Source of the DNA: Streptomyces sp. Q6
GTDB taxonomy: Bacteria; Actinomycetota; Actinomycetes; Streptomycetales; Streptomycetaceae
DNA: 64,000 nt
Direction: 5' to 3'
Assembly (NCBI RefSeq): GCF_036967205.1
Contig: NZ_CP146022.1
Location: forward strand, 2,976,001 to 3,040,000
Below are positions 53,090 through 61,780 of the stretch, piece after piece (position 1 is the first letter of the stretch; every line of letters begins with the position of its first letter). The notes below the pieces were generated by a model. The model was not told the DNA's origin. It searched no databases and saw nothing but the letters and a program-made list of their open reading frames with translations. The position numbers were made by a program, and so were the translations under genes.

Positions 53090-53471
53090 GGGTTCTCCCG
53101 GCGGTGATGTGAAGTGATCTACGGATTCATCGGTGGGGGACGGGCGGCGACGTCGAAGGACGTCAGCAGGGGCCCGTCACGCTCTCACTCGTAAATCGGC
53201 GTCTGGAAGAACATGCCAAGGACGTTACCCGGTTTCCTCGGCCCCGCGCGCCGCCGTTCCCGGTCCCCCGGCGTCGGACGGGCTTTCGGCGAGCGCCCGG
53301 GACAGCCGACCCCGTACGCCCCGACCGCCCCTCACCTGCGCTTACGTCCAGGCCAGGACCGATTCCCGGCCCGGAGATCGCCGATCGGCTCGGCCCGACG
53401 ATCCGCGAGCACTCCGGCGGACGTCAGGCGCCCGCCCCGCCGGCGCCTGCCGTTCCCCGTGGCTCCGTCGG
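53090..53471. other. 380-bp region without a supported gene
   Basis: This lies between the DUF6243-type gene and the surface-protein stop. The only reading of note is a nine-codon minus-strand frame at 53185-53214 (MFFQTPIYE), too short to call. The promoter of the 71-aa gene is expected in the 53100-53160 part. Confidence 0.4.
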
Positions 53472-54899
53472 TCACTCTCCGCCCTGCGGCGACTTCTTCC
53501 TCCGAACCAGGACCAGGGACGCTCCACCCACCAGGACCAGCAGGATGGCGATGCCCGCGATCACCGGCGTCGCGTTCGAGCTGCCGGTCTCGGCGAGGTC
53601 CGACGCGGGGGTGCCGGTGCCGCCGACCGACGCGGGGCTGGGGCGGGTCGTCGTCTGGGTGTGCAGGCCGTCGTCGGCGGAGCCGGTCGCGGCGGCCACC
53701 GTGCGGCAGTCCAGGATCCCGCGCACCCGCTGCTCGAACCCGTGCGGCCCCTTGATCGTGAAGTCGTACGCCTGGTCCTCCTGGAGCGGGATCGTCACCG
53801 TCCGCGACGCACCGGCCTCGATCGTGTACCGCGTGCCCATCAGCTTGAAGGTGAACGGCTCGTCGCCCTTGTTCACCGCCGTGATGTCCACACCGCCCGC
53901 CGCGCAGTTCTTCCGCGCGGACAGCGCCGGCAGTGCGCCCTCCCCGGCCCAGGTCGCCGTCGCGGTCGCGGAGACCGTGGACTCGCTGGACCCGGCGAGG
54001 ATCTGCGTCTGGCTGCGGGTGTCGGAGGTGAAGGCGCGGCCGACCGGCACGGTCGTCGACGCCTGCACGGTCAGCGCCGCGGAGCCCGCCGCGGCGTCCT
54101 TGGGCACGGCGAAGAAGATCTGGCTGCCGTCGACCGCGGAGGTCACCGGCTTGCCCTTCTTGTCGACGACCTTCACCCCGCCCGCGGCGGCCTCGGCGGG
54201 CGGCGTCACGGTGACGCTCTCCGCGTCCGTCCGCACGGTGACCGGACCGACCCGCTCCCCCGGATGCCCGGAGACGGCCTGCGGCGACAGGCTCAGCGAA
54301 GCGCGCGGCTCGCCGAGGTCACGCGCGTTCTTCTCCAGGTAGTCGGCGAGCTTCTCGGCGGCACCGCTCACCGCCTCGACATCGGCCTTGTCCGAGTAGC
54401 GCCAGATGGCGACCTGGGTGCCGGCCGCGGCGTCCTGCTCGGTGAGACCGCCGGCCCCGGCCTTGCGGGCGAGCGCCGCGAGATCGTTGACCTGGGGGTA
54501 CGAGTTCTGGAGGATCCAACGGATCTTGCCCGCGTCGGAGTTGCCGCTCAGCGACGTGCCGCTCCAGGACGTCTCCTGGTACTTGGCGTCGGTCTGGGTC
54601 GGGTTGTGCAGGTCGACGCAGTACGTCTGGAGCATCCCGCCGCCGTCGACCGTCATCTGGAACAGCCCCGCGGAGACCCGCTCCGTGCGCCCGCCCTCGT
54701 GGATCTCTGCCGCGCCGTACGTCTGGAGGCCGCCGATGGTCGCGGTCGCGCCACCCTGCCCCTGGACGCCCTCGTCCGCGGAGGCCGGAGCGGCGCCGGA
54801 TATCGCGCCGGCCATCACGAGTCCCGACACCAGGCTCGCCACGGCGAGGCGAGCGGTACCTCGCCCGCGCCGCGCGGCCTGTGAGAACACAGAAAACAC
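53472..54899 (-). CDS. Sortase-anchored thioester-domain (TQxA) surface protein
   Basis: A 475-aa secreted cell-wall protein. It has a signal peptide (RGRGTARLAVASLVSGLVMA, cleavage near APASADE) and a thioester domain (about residues 45-190) with the reactive Cys in LQTYCVDLHNP and Gln in AGTQVAIWRY. Beta-rich stalk domains follow, then a sorting signal LAETG (residues about 435-439), a hydrophobic helix and the RRKK tail. LAxTG is the class E sortase motif of actinomycetes. Thioester domains can bond covalently to host or surface amines and serve as adhesins. I start at GTG 54899 with GAAGGGA six bases upstream; an ATG at 54932 would add 11 residues. Confidence 0.88.
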   Translation of the reverse strand: MFSVFSQAARRGRGTARLAVASLVSGLVMAGAISGAAPASADEGVQGQGGATATIGGLQTYGAAEIHEGGRTERVSAGLFQMTVDGGGMLQTYCVDLHNPTQTDAKYQETSWSGTSLSGNSDAGKIRWILQNSYPQVNDLAALARKAGAGGLTEQDAAAGTQVAIWRYSDKADVEAVSGAAEKLADYLEKNARDLGEPRASLSLSPQAVSGHPGERVGPVTVRTDAESVTVTPPAEAAAGGVKVVDKKGKPVTSAVDGSQIFFAVPKDAAAGSAALTVQASTTVPVGRAFTSDTRSQTQILAGSSESTVSATATATWAGEGALPALSARKNCAAGGVDITAVNKGDEPFTFKLMGTRYTIEAGASRTVTIPLQEDQAYDFTIKGPHGFEQRVRGILDCRTVAAATGSADDGLHTQTTTRPSPASVGGTGTPASDLAETGSSNATPVIAGIAILLVLVGGASLVLVRRKKSPQGGE

Positions 54900-54932
54900 G
54901 TAGTTCCCTTCAGGCAGGACGTCATGACACAC

Positions 54933-55215
54933 ATGGGGGGTGGTGTCCCGCCGGCAGAATCAATGCGGGGACCCCAAAGGCCCCTTGAGCTGCTTGAGCT
55001 ACTTTCGCTACGCCCGGCATCCTAAGGAAGCGGCCTATCACGATCCCCGGTGCTGTCCTCAGGCAACCGATCCGACTCGCAATCGTTATCGCCGAACTCG
55101 CATCCGAGCTGGGCTTATCGACAAATCACCGGCACGCATTCGCCGATAAGCCATATGCGCCCCATGCTCGACATGCGCCGCACTTCGGTCATGCGGACCG
55201 CACCGGGCCACCCTC
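54933..55215. other. Promoter-side intergenic DNA of the surface protein
   Basis: About 280 bases, less GC-rich than the surroundings, upstream of the thioester protein gene. I see no gene; the surface-protein promoter should be here, but no convincing -35/-10 pair stands out. Confidence 0.4.
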
Positions 55216-55370
55216 TCGACTCCGGCCGAGTCATCCCCTCTGCTCCGGCCGGGACATCCCCTCTGCTACGGCCGAGTCTTCCTCTCTACTCCGGCCGGTT
55301 CACCTCGTCCGCTCCGGCCGAGTCATCCTCTCCACTCCGGCCGGTTCACCTCGTCCGCTCCTGCCGGCCA
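55216..55370. repeat. 23-bp tandem repeat, about seven degenerate units
   Basis: Units carry CTCCGGCCGAGTCATCCTCT-like sequence. The CCGGCC core recurs at 55222, 55245, 55268, 55291, 55314, 55337 and (one mismatch) 55360, an exact 23-base period. The period is not a multiple of three and no gene uses it, so it is non-coding. Confidence 0.8.
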
Positions 55371-55402
55371 CCCCCGCGGACTCCAGATCGGCTCCAGCTT
55401 TC

Positions 55403-55566
55403 GGGTCACCTCACGGGCTCCAGGTGGGCCCCAGCCTTCGGGTCACCCCACGGACTCCAGGTCGGCCCCCGCCTCCGGGTCACCCCACGGACTCCAGGTC
55501 GGCCCCCGCCTCCGGGTCACCCCACGGACTCCAGGTCGGCCCCAGCCTCCGGGTCACCCCACGGGC
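55403..55566. repeat. 37-bp tandem repeat running into the ssb stop codon
   Basis: GGGTCACC recurs at 55403, 55440, 55477, 55514 and 55551, a strict 37-base period. The middle units are nearly identical (CCCACGGACTCCAGGTCGGC inside). Read on the minus strand, the unit contains GGGGTGACC, and the copy at 55551 supplies the ssb stop codon (TCA at 55554-55556). The array therefore appears to be an amplified ssb 3' end. Confidence 0.85.
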
Positions 55567-55985
55567 GCCGGTTCGATCTCGAACGACGGCTCGTCCCTTG
55601 CCCGTTGATCCTCCTCCGCCTGGGCCTTCCTCGCGGCCCGACGGAACGCGGAGGTGCCGCGCGAGAGATCGTGTCCGACCGACGTCGCCTGAATGTCGGC
55701 GGACGTCCAGTGCTGCCCTCCCCGTTCCTCGTCGCGCACTTTCAACCGCCCCTGGACGATGACCGGTTCACCGATCGCCACGGACCCCTGCACGTTCGTG
55801 CCGAGCATCCCCCGCGCCCACACCGTGAAGAAGTTCGTATGCCCGTCCACCCACGCGTTCTGCACCCGGTCGAAGTGGCGCGGGGTCACCGCGAGGCGGA
55901 ACCTGGCCACCGGACCGGTCGGCAACTCCCGGTACACCGGCGTCGTCGCCACGTTCCCCACGACCGTCAACAGCGTTTCGTTCAT
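55554..55985 (-). CDS. ssb: Single-stranded DNA-binding protein (SSB)
   Basis: A 143-aa SSB with one OB fold: NETLLTVVGNVATTPVYREL, GPVARFRLAVTPRHFDRVQN, TNFFTVWARGMLGTNVQGSV, GEPVIVQGRLKVRDEERGGQ. The C-terminus lacks the acidic DDDIPF tip of the main replication SSB and ends PSFEIEPAPVG. It is therefore more likely the secondary SSB (SsbB-type) used outside bulk replication, for example in chromosome segregation during sporulation in Streptomyces. ATG 55985. It lies downstream of the two GTPase genes on the same strand. Confidence 0.88.
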   Translation of the reverse strand: MNETLLTVVGNVATTPVYRELPTGPVARFRLAVTPRHFDRVQNAWVDGHTNFFTVWARGMLGTNVQGSVAIGEPVIVQGRLKVRDEERGGQHWTSADIQATSVGHDLSRGTSAFRRAARKAQAEEDQRARDEPSFEIEPAPVG

Positions 55986-56134
55986 GTCGTACGCCCCTCC
56001 CGACGCGCGGACCCCCCGCACGCCGTGTCCGACGCGCGGACCCCCGCGCGCCGTGTCCGAACCGCGGCCCGAGCCCTCCCCGAACCGCGATCCCAGACTG
56101 CCCCCGCCCACCGGATCCCGCCGACGCCTGTGTC

Positions 56135-58054
56135 CTACCGGCCCGTTGTGGAAAACCCCGCCACCCGTACGTACTGCTCCCGCACCTCCCGGTACCGCAG
56201 CAGCTCGGCCGCGACCGGGTCGAGGACCCGGGCCCTGCCGCACGCGGCGGCCGCGTCCCGCAGGCGCCGTTCCGCGTCCTGCCCGTACCGCCGCGCGGGC
56301 CCCTTCGCCGCGAACCGGCAGGCCCACTCCACGCACGGACCGCCGACGATCCCGGCCAGCATCATCAGCGCCGGCACGCCCAGGTTCGGCGGCACGACCC
56401 CGATGATCTGCGCCAACAGCCAGAGCCCGCCCAGAATCTGAAGGATCGTCATGGATGCCTGGACGAGCACGGCGACCGGCCACCACCCGGGCCGCGGCGG
56501 CCGCGTGGCACCTCCGTGAGCGGTGCCCTCCTGAGCGGCCCCGCCGTGCCCGGCGCCCTGCGGCGGATTCACGGCGAGCGCGTCCAGCGCCTCCGGCAGC
56601 CCTTCGGCGCCGCGCGTCGCCGCCTCCCGTACGGCCTGCCCCCACGCGACGGGCAGCCCGGTCGCCGCGGCCTCGCCCACCGCGCGCACCGCGTGCTCGA
56701 CGCGCTGGCGGGCCGTTGCCTCTTCCTCGGCCGGAGGTACGGGGGCCGTGGCCGGTGACGTGAGGGCGCGCTGGGCCTCGTACCAGCGCCAGAGCCTGAG
56801 CCACGGGGTGCCGCACGCCTTGTTGGCGCCGCGGGACCAGGCGCGCTCGGCGGCCTGCCCCGCGGCGGCCGCGCCCACCGCGTCGGCGAGCCGGTCGGCG
56901 AACTCCTCACGGGCCGCCTCGCTCAACCCCACCTGCCGCCCGGCCGCGTACACCGGCCGCAGCCGGTCGGCGGCCGCGTCGACGTCGGCGCCGATACGGC
57001 GGGCGGCGGCCGTCCGCTCGGCGGTGAACTGGTCCAGCGCCTCGCGCAGTTCACCGACACCCTCGCCGGTCAGCGCGGACAACGGCAGCACGGTGGCCCC
57101 GGGTTCGCCGTGCTCACCGAGCGCGATGCCGTCCTCGTCGAGCAGCCGCCGCAGGTCGTCGAGGACCTGTTCGGCGGCGTCGCCGGGCAGCCGGTCGACC
57201 TGGTTGAGCACCACGAACATCACTTCCGCGTGGCCCGCCATGGGCCGCAGATAGCGCTCGTGCAGCATGGCGTCGGCGTACTTCTCCGGATCGACGACCC
57301 ACACGACGGCGTCCACCAGCGCGAGCACCCGGTCGACCTGCTCCCGGTGCTCGGGCGCCGCGGAGTCGTGGTCCGGCAGATCGACGAGGACGAGCCCTTC
57401 GAGCGGCGCGTCCCCGTGCTGCCCCTGCAACGGCCTGCGCCGCTGCCGCCCGGGGATCCCCAACCGGTCGAGAAGGCCCGCCGCCCCATCGGTCCAACTG
57501 CACGCGATCGGCGCGGACGTGGTCGGGCGGCGCAGCCCGGTCTCTGAAAGGGGCACCCCGGCGAGGGAGTTGAACAGGGTCGACTTGCCGCTGCCGGTGG
57601 CTCCCGCGATGGCGACGACGGTGTGCCGCGCGGACAGCCGCCGCCGCGCGGACGCCTCGTCGAGCACCCGCCCGGCCTCCGCGAGGGTCGCGCCGTCGAG
57701 CCGCGTCCGCGAGAGCCCGACGAGCTCGCGCAGCGCGTCGAGCCGCTGCTTCAGTTGTCCGTCGTACGTCCCTGAACCGGCCGCCGGGGCGCCGTCCCGC
57801 GCGCCTTCGCCGTGCTGGTCTCCGGCGCGCCGCGCGATGAGCCCGTCGTCCCAGGGCCCACTCTTCGGGGCGGCATCGCCCGCTCCTGAAACGGCACCGC
57901 GCTCGGCCCGCTCCGACTGCCCTGCGCGATCCGAACGATCGGTGCCTTCCGCGTGATCCGACCGATCCGACCGATCCGTGTGATCCGAGCGATCCGAGCG
58001 ATCCGAGCGATCTGTGTGATCTGTGTGATCCGTGACGGCGGTCACCGCCCTCAC
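56135..58054 (-). CDS. Dynamin-like/YfjP-type GTPase with membrane anchor
   Basis: A 639-aa membrane-associated GTPase. The N-terminal 40 residues are Asp/Ser/Arg/Thr/His triplet repeats ([12 protein letters not shown]) encoded by 9-bp tandem DNA repeats. The G domain (about 115-330) has G1 [14 protein letters not shown], a Thr in [11 protein letters not shown]3 [10 protein letters not shown] and G4 [10 protein letters not shown]. Long helical regions follow, then a paired hydrophobic hairpin (about 535-590: [36 protein letters not shown]). GTG 58054 overlaps the previous stop (GTGA); GTG 58045 has a better-spaced AAGGAG and is possible. It works with the adjacent GTPase. Confidence 0.88.
   Translation of the reverse strand: MRAVTAVTDHTDHTDRSDRSDRSDHTDRSDRSDHAEGTDRSDRAGQSERAERGAVSGAGDAAPKSGPWDDGLIARRAGDQHGEGARDGAPAAGSGTYDGQLKQRLDALRELVGLSRTRLDGATLAEAGRVLDEASARRRLSARHTVVAIAGATGSGKSTLFNSLAGVPLSETGLRRPTTSAPIACSWTDGAAGLLDRLGIPGRQRRRPLQGQHGDAPLEGLVLVDLPDHDSAAPEHREQVDRVLALVDAVVWVVDPEKYADAMLHERYLRPMAGHAEVMFVVLNQVDRLPGDAAEQVLDDLRRLLDEDGIALGEHGEPGATVLPLSALTGEGVGELREALDQFTAERTAAARRIGADVDAAADRLRPVYAAGRQVGLSEAAREEFADRLADAVGAAAAGQAAERAWSRGANKACGTPWLRLWRWYEAQRALTSPATAPVPPAEEEATARQRVEHAVRAVGEAAATGLPVAWGQAVREAATRGAEGLPEALDALAVNPPQGAGHGGAAQEGTAHGGATRPPRPGWWPVAVLVQASMTILQILGGLWLLAQIIGVVPPNLGVPALMMLAGIVGGPCVEWACRFAAKGPARRYGQDAERRLRDAAAACGRARVLDPVAAELLRYREVREQYVRVAGFSTTGR
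57955..58035 (-). repeat. 9-bp coding tandem repeat, nine units
   Basis: Nine contiguous 9-base units (GATCCGAGC, GATCCGTGT, GATCTGTGT and variants) run from 57955 to 58035 inside the GTPase gene. They translate on the minus strand to Thr/Ser-Asp-His/Arg triplets. Degenerate units continue to about 57926. Confidence 0.85.
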
Positions 58055-59727
58055 CTCTCCTTCTGCAACAGCGACAGGGCCGCGATCAGCTCGGCCTGGG
58101 GTTCGGGACTGACGCCGAGAGTGTCGAGCGGCGCGAGCCGGCGTTCGCGCTCCGCCCCGAGGACGGTGTCGAGGTACTCGCTGAGCAGCCGCCCGCCGCG
58201 GTCCCGCAGCCGCAGGGCGGCCTGAGCGCCGATCCGCTCGGCGAGGTTCTCGCCGGCGGCCCTGGCCCGTCGCCCGCCGAGCAGGGCCGTGGCGACGAGC
58301 GCGGCGACGATCTCGGGATCGGGGGGCGCCGCGCCCTGCGCCTCCCCGACCGCCCGCACCTCCTCCTCGGCGTACTCCTCCAGGACCCGCCGCCACCGTC
58401 GTACGGCCATCCCGATCCGGTGCTCGGCGGTCTCCAACTCCGGGTCTCGACCCCCCAGTTCGGGCGCGCCGCCGCCCGGCTCGCGCCGCCAGGCCTCGTC
58501 CACCCGTTCGTCGGCGGCGGTCACCGCGCACAGCAGGAGGGCGCCCAAGCTCTCGACCAGGGCGTCCAGCAACTCCCCCGCGGTGGAGTCCAGCGGGTAG
58601 CTCCGCCAGCGCTTGAGGGCGTCACCGGCGAGCACCGCGCCCCCTTGCAACCGACTGCGCACGCGCGCGTGCTCGCTCTCGTACGCCTCCTCGACGGCCG
58701 TGGTGAGCCGGACGGTGGCGGAGTACTGGGTGGCGACGGCGGCGGCGAGTTCCGGCATCCGCACCCGCAGCGAGTCGAGCACGCCACGGGCCGTACGGGT
58801 CATGGCGAGCGCGCGGGCGTCCGGGTCCTGGGCGCGGTGGGTCAGCCAGGCCCGCAACGGCGCGACGGCGGTCGCCGGCAACAACCCTCCGTTGCCGGTG
58901 GACTCGGGCAGCTCGGGCACGGTGAACCGGGGCACCTCGCCGAGCCCGGCCTTCGTGAGCAGCGCCCCGTACTGCCGCGACACCTCGCCGACGACCTGAT
59001 GCGGCACGCGGTCGAGGACGGTCACCAGACTCACGTCGTGGCTCTTGGCGGTACGCAGCAGGTTCCACGGCACGGCGTCGGCGTACCGGGAGGCGGTGGT
59101 GACCATGACCCAGACGTCGGCGGCGCTGATGAGCCGGGCGGCGAGGACCCGGTTCTCGGCGACCAGGGAGTCGATGTCGGGGGCGTCGAGCAACGCGAGC
59201 CCGCGCGGCATCGTCCCCGCGGTCTCCACCCGCAGCACCCGCTCCTCGTCGTCGAGTACGGGCGCGAGCGCGTCGTCCTCGTCGTCCTCGTCGCCCACGT
59301 CCGCCTGCCGGGGCACCCACACGCGCGTGAGGTCGGGCAGGACGCGCATCCCGGAGAACCAGTGGTGGTCGTCCGGGTGGCAGACGAGCACAGGGGTACG
59401 TGTCGTCGGCCGCAGCACACCGGCCTCGCTGACGATGCGCCCCACGAGCGAGTTCACCAGCGTCGACTTGCCCGCTCCGGTCGAGCCGCCCACCACGGCG
59501 AGCAGGGGTGCTTCGGGCGCCCGCAACCGGGGCACCAAGTAGTCGTCGAGCTGTGCGAGCAACTCACCGCGGTTGGCACGCGCGCGTGGCGCCCCCGCGA
59601 GAGGCAGCGGGAAGCGCGCGGCGGCGACACGGTCGCGCAGCGCGGTAAGTGCGTCGAGCAGCTGAGGCCGTACGTCCAAGGTCACCACATGTGAAGAATG
59701 CCCAACTTTGGAGCCTTTCTGAAGCAT
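58051..59727 (-). CDS. Dynamin-like GTPase, partner of the adjacent membrane GTPase
   Basis: A 558-aa GTPase: G1 [29 protein letters not shown] (G2), [10 protein letters not shown] (G3) and [10 protein letters not shown] (G4). The rest is helical with no clear membrane segment. In Streptomyces such pairs resemble the DynA/DynB-type dynamin-like systems acting at membranes during sporulation septation, but I cannot prove orthology here. ATG 59727 is chosen because AGAGGTGG lies five bases upstream; GTG 59688 or 59685 just before [13 protein letters not shown] are alternatives. The stop overlaps the next gene. Confidence 0.88.
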   Translation of the reverse strand: MLQKGSKVGHSSHVVTLDVRPQLLDALTALRDRVAAARFPLPLAGAPRARANRGELLAQLDDYLVPRLRAPEAPLLAVVGGSTGAGKSTLVNSLVGRIVSEAGVLRPTTRTPVLVCHPDDHHWFSGMRVLPDLTRVWVPRQADVGDEDDEDDALAPVLDDEERVLRVETAGTMPRGLALLDAPDIDSLVAENRVLAARLISAADVWVMVTTASRYADAVPWNLLRTAKSHDVSLVTVLDRVPHQVVGEVSRQYGALLTKAGLGEVPRFTVPELPESTGNGGLLPATAVAPLRAWLTHRAQDPDARALAMTRTARGVLDSLRVRMPELAAAVATQYSATVRLTTAVEEAYESEHARVRSRLQGGAVLAGDALKRWRSYPLDSTAGELLDALVESLGALLLCAVTAADERVDEAWRREPGGGAPELGGRDPELETAEHRIGMAVRRWRRVLEEYAEEEVRAVGEAQGAAPPDPEIVAALVATALLGGRRARAAGENLAERIGAQAALRLRDRGGRLLSEYLDTVLGAERERRLAPLDTLGVSPEPQAELIAALSLLQKER

Positions 59728-60066
59728 ATGACCACCTCTGCGCGCCGATAAGACACCACCGGTCGTGTCCAGGACCGGAATCAAGAGGTGCGATAGCACA
59801 CAGGGAGCGCACAGCGGGACGGAAGGGGAGAGAGGGGGCGCAGGCATAACGAGTGCACAACACCCGGGGCGTGAGACGCCAAAAGCGATGCACGATTCGT
59901 ACCTGCCTGCGATTATCAGGACCGCTTCACTGAACCTCCACATCGAGTCGCAGGGACGAAACGGAGGCGAAGCAGCGAGGACAGGGACCCGGGAGCCCTA
60001 TCCTTGTCCCCGGCATGGTCATGGATCACCCCCATACCCGAGACCACGCCACCCGGCCACACACCG
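59728..60066. other. 340-bp intergenic region between GTPase operon and tRNA-Arg
   Basis: This contains the promoters for the minus-strand GTPase operon and the plus-strand tRNA. TATCCT at 59999-60004 is a possible -10 box for the tRNA; no matching -35 is obvious. No gene is seen. Confidence 0.4.
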
Positions 60067-60139
60067 GCCCCCGTAGCTCAGTGGATAGAGCAGGCGCCTT
60101 CTAAGCGCTTGGCCGCAGGTTCGAGTCCTGCCGGGGGCG
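60067..60139 (+). tRNA. tRNA-Arg (UCU anticodon)
   Basis: A 73-nt tRNA with acceptor stem GCCCCCG/CGGGGGC, D-arm GCTC...GAGC, anticodon stem GGCGC/GCGCT, anticodon TCT at 60100-60102 in the loop CTTCTAA, T-arm GCAGG-TTCGAGT-CCTGC and discriminator G. CCA is not encoded. It reads AGA codons, rare in this GC-rich genome. A terminator follows. It is a classical integration target, and integrase remnants lie immediately downstream. Confidence 0.97.
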
Positions 60140-60147
60140 CCTCTCGT

Positions 60148-60172
60148 AGGCCCCACTTCGGTGGGGCCTTTC
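60148..60172 (+). terminator. tRNA-Arg terminator with UUCG loop
   Basis: GGCCCCAC-TTCG-GTGGGGCC (60149-60168) followed by TTTC, nine bases after the tRNA. It is a stable tetraloop hairpin. Confidence 0.85.
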
Positions 60173-60847
60173 TGCTGGTCAGAGGCCCTGTACGTGCGCA
60201 CGCAGAAGCCCCGACCACTCCCCTGCCGATCCCGGGGCTGTCCGGCCGAAACCGGGTTTCTGCGGGTGGCTCTGTCGAATACGTGTCGAAGTTTTCGCGG
60301 CGGGTCAGTCGGGCCGTTCAGTCCGTCAGTCGGAGGCAGCAGGTCTTCGAGATCCCCCGCCGCTTCGAGGCGCCTCTTCAAGTCCGGCAACTGGCCGTCG
60401 ACACATCGGGCATAGATCGCGAGCAGCACGGGGACGCTGTTGCCCGCCCAGTCGGCCACCTGAGCGGGCGGGATCCCGTCGTTGAGCCACTTGGCCAGGC
60501 GGGTGTGTCGGAGGTCGTACACGCGCTTGCCCATGGGTGACTCGAAAACGTGCGCAGGCTCCGGGTCTTCTCAAGATGAGACCGGGAGCGAGTTTCGCTC
60601 GACCCACTGGTCACGACGTCCCGCGGGGCGCCTGGGCGGCGGTTCACGTTGAAGGCCCTCACGCAGAGCCGTGCGCACGGGCACGGCGACAGGATCGAAC
60701 TGTGCAGAGCGAACGCGCAGCAGAGCGATCGTGGTGGCCGTAAGCGTCTTGGCCGTGTTCTTCCGGCTATCGCCGCCAAGTTGGGTCCAGCGCGCATCCA
60801 CCTAGGGTGCGACCGTGCCGAACGGCTCGCGCCAAGCCGGCGACTAT

Positions 60848-60928
60848 CTATCGCACGGTGCACGTGGTCTTGCGGGCGCTCTTGTGCGTAAGGATCTTGT
60901 ACACCTTCACGTCGTACGTCGTCTCCAT
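60848..60928 (-). pseudogene. Integrase remnant, N-terminal part
   Basis: ATG 60928 starts METTYDVKVYKILTHKSARK then TTCTVR and stops at TAG 60848. This is the first 26 residues of the Streptomyces integrase family (TYDVxxYxI...KTTYTVRW). The downstream integrase body is absent until the C-terminal piece at 60555, in another frame. The start overlaps the stop of the xis-like remnant (TGATG), as in intact xis-int pairs. Confidence 0.65.
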
Positions 60929-61036
60929 CAGGCGGCGTCCTCACGGTCGTCGAGCCAGAGGTCCAGATCGCTCCGTCGGATCCTGAGGTCGCCGTTCGGG
61001 AGCTTGGTGCAGTGCGGCGCGCACCGCTTGGCACCC
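60928..61036 (-). pseudogene. Excisionase/HTH remnant upstream of integrase remnant
   Basis: The frame ending at TGA 60928-60930 reads AKRCAPHCTKLPNGDLRIRR then SDLDLWLDDREDAA, the C-terminal recognition part of a Streptomyces Xis-type HTH protein. No start codon with the N-terminal half is present in frame. With the integrase pieces it marks a decayed integrative element. Confidence 0.6.
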
Positions 61037-61780
61037 GAGGCGTCGTCGCCCTGGTGTTCCGCTGCAGGCCCGCGCGCGACATCTAACGAACGTCAAGGGA
61101 ATCGACGGCAGTTGAGTGGCTGACACCCGACGAAGTCACGCAGTACATGGCCGAGGTCTACGGGATCCGACTTCTGGACGCCCTTGGTGGGGCCGACCCC
61201 CACGTGCGGAGCCACGACGGCAAGCACCTGACACCGGCGCGATAGGACTTTCACTACTTCATCAAGGCCCGCGCACGGCCCGTCGCGCGCGGCCCGTCGC
61301 CCGGGCCTGCGCTCCTGTCTATGCCCCGCTCCAGCCCGGCCGCCGTCCGCACGCCTGACAGCTTGGGTCGAGGGGTAGCCAAAACAAGCCCTCAAGCACG
61401 GCAACCGTCACATGGCACGCGTAGCAACGAGCGCTTCCGACTGCGGCCAAAAGGGACGACCGAAAGGCAGCCAGCAGCGAGGGAGCGGTGGCCCCTTACG
61501 CGGGACCCGCCGGCCGCAGGGCCCGAGTAGGGCGGGGCGCCGTGCCCCCGCCGTCACGGATGACGAGAGTGTGAGGCGACCGCACCACCGGAATTGGGCG
61601 GATGGGGAGCAACTGCTGCCGCGATGCGGTTGAGGCCGGCGTGGTCGCTCCACGTCGGTACCGGTATCGCTATGACCGATCAGCGTGTCGTCCAGTGCTG
61701 ACGTGATGCTCATCAGGAGATGTGGGGACCGGCCCAACACTCAGCAGTTCGGATGGCGAAACCAGAGCCAGTTGTAGTCA
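61037..61780. other. Degraded, mostly non-coding part of the tRNA-adjacent island
   Basis: No intact gene. A plus-strand stretch at about 61116-61244 reads EWLTPDEVTQYMAEVYGIRL then LDALGGADPHV and stops at TAG. It has protein-like character but no start or recognisable family, so it is probably another gene fragment. The rest, up to the stop of the STAND gene, shows no feature. Confidence 0.4.

Larger units (their letters stand above)
60019..60560 (-). pseudogene. Tyrosine integrase remnant, C-terminal part
   Basis: The minus strand from about 60555 reads ESPMGKRVYDLRHTRLAKWL, NDGIPPAQVADWAGNSVPVL and LAIYARCVDGQLPDLKRRLE. This is the end of a phage/AICE-type integrase with the RHT box and the tyrosine nucleophile in LAIYARC. 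The frame continues without a stop through the tRNA-Arg gene (antisense) to 60019, as often happens for integrases that end at a tRNA att site. The N-terminal two thirds of the catalytic domain are missing. It is a relic of an element once inserted at this tRNA. Confidence 0.8.

Noticed and set aside
53185-53214. Nine-codon minus-strand frame MFFQTPIYE
   Set aside because: Too short to support as a gene; noted only because the codons look ordinary and it lies in a gene-free stretch.
55403-55566. 37-bp repeat array considered as a CRISPR
   Set aside because: Units are contiguous with no unique spacers, and no cas genes are in the window.
55050-56441. Plus-strand frame through the tandem repeats and opposite ssb
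   Set aside because: The 23- and 37-base periods break codon phase and the frame is antisense to a clear SSB; repeat-driven open frame only.
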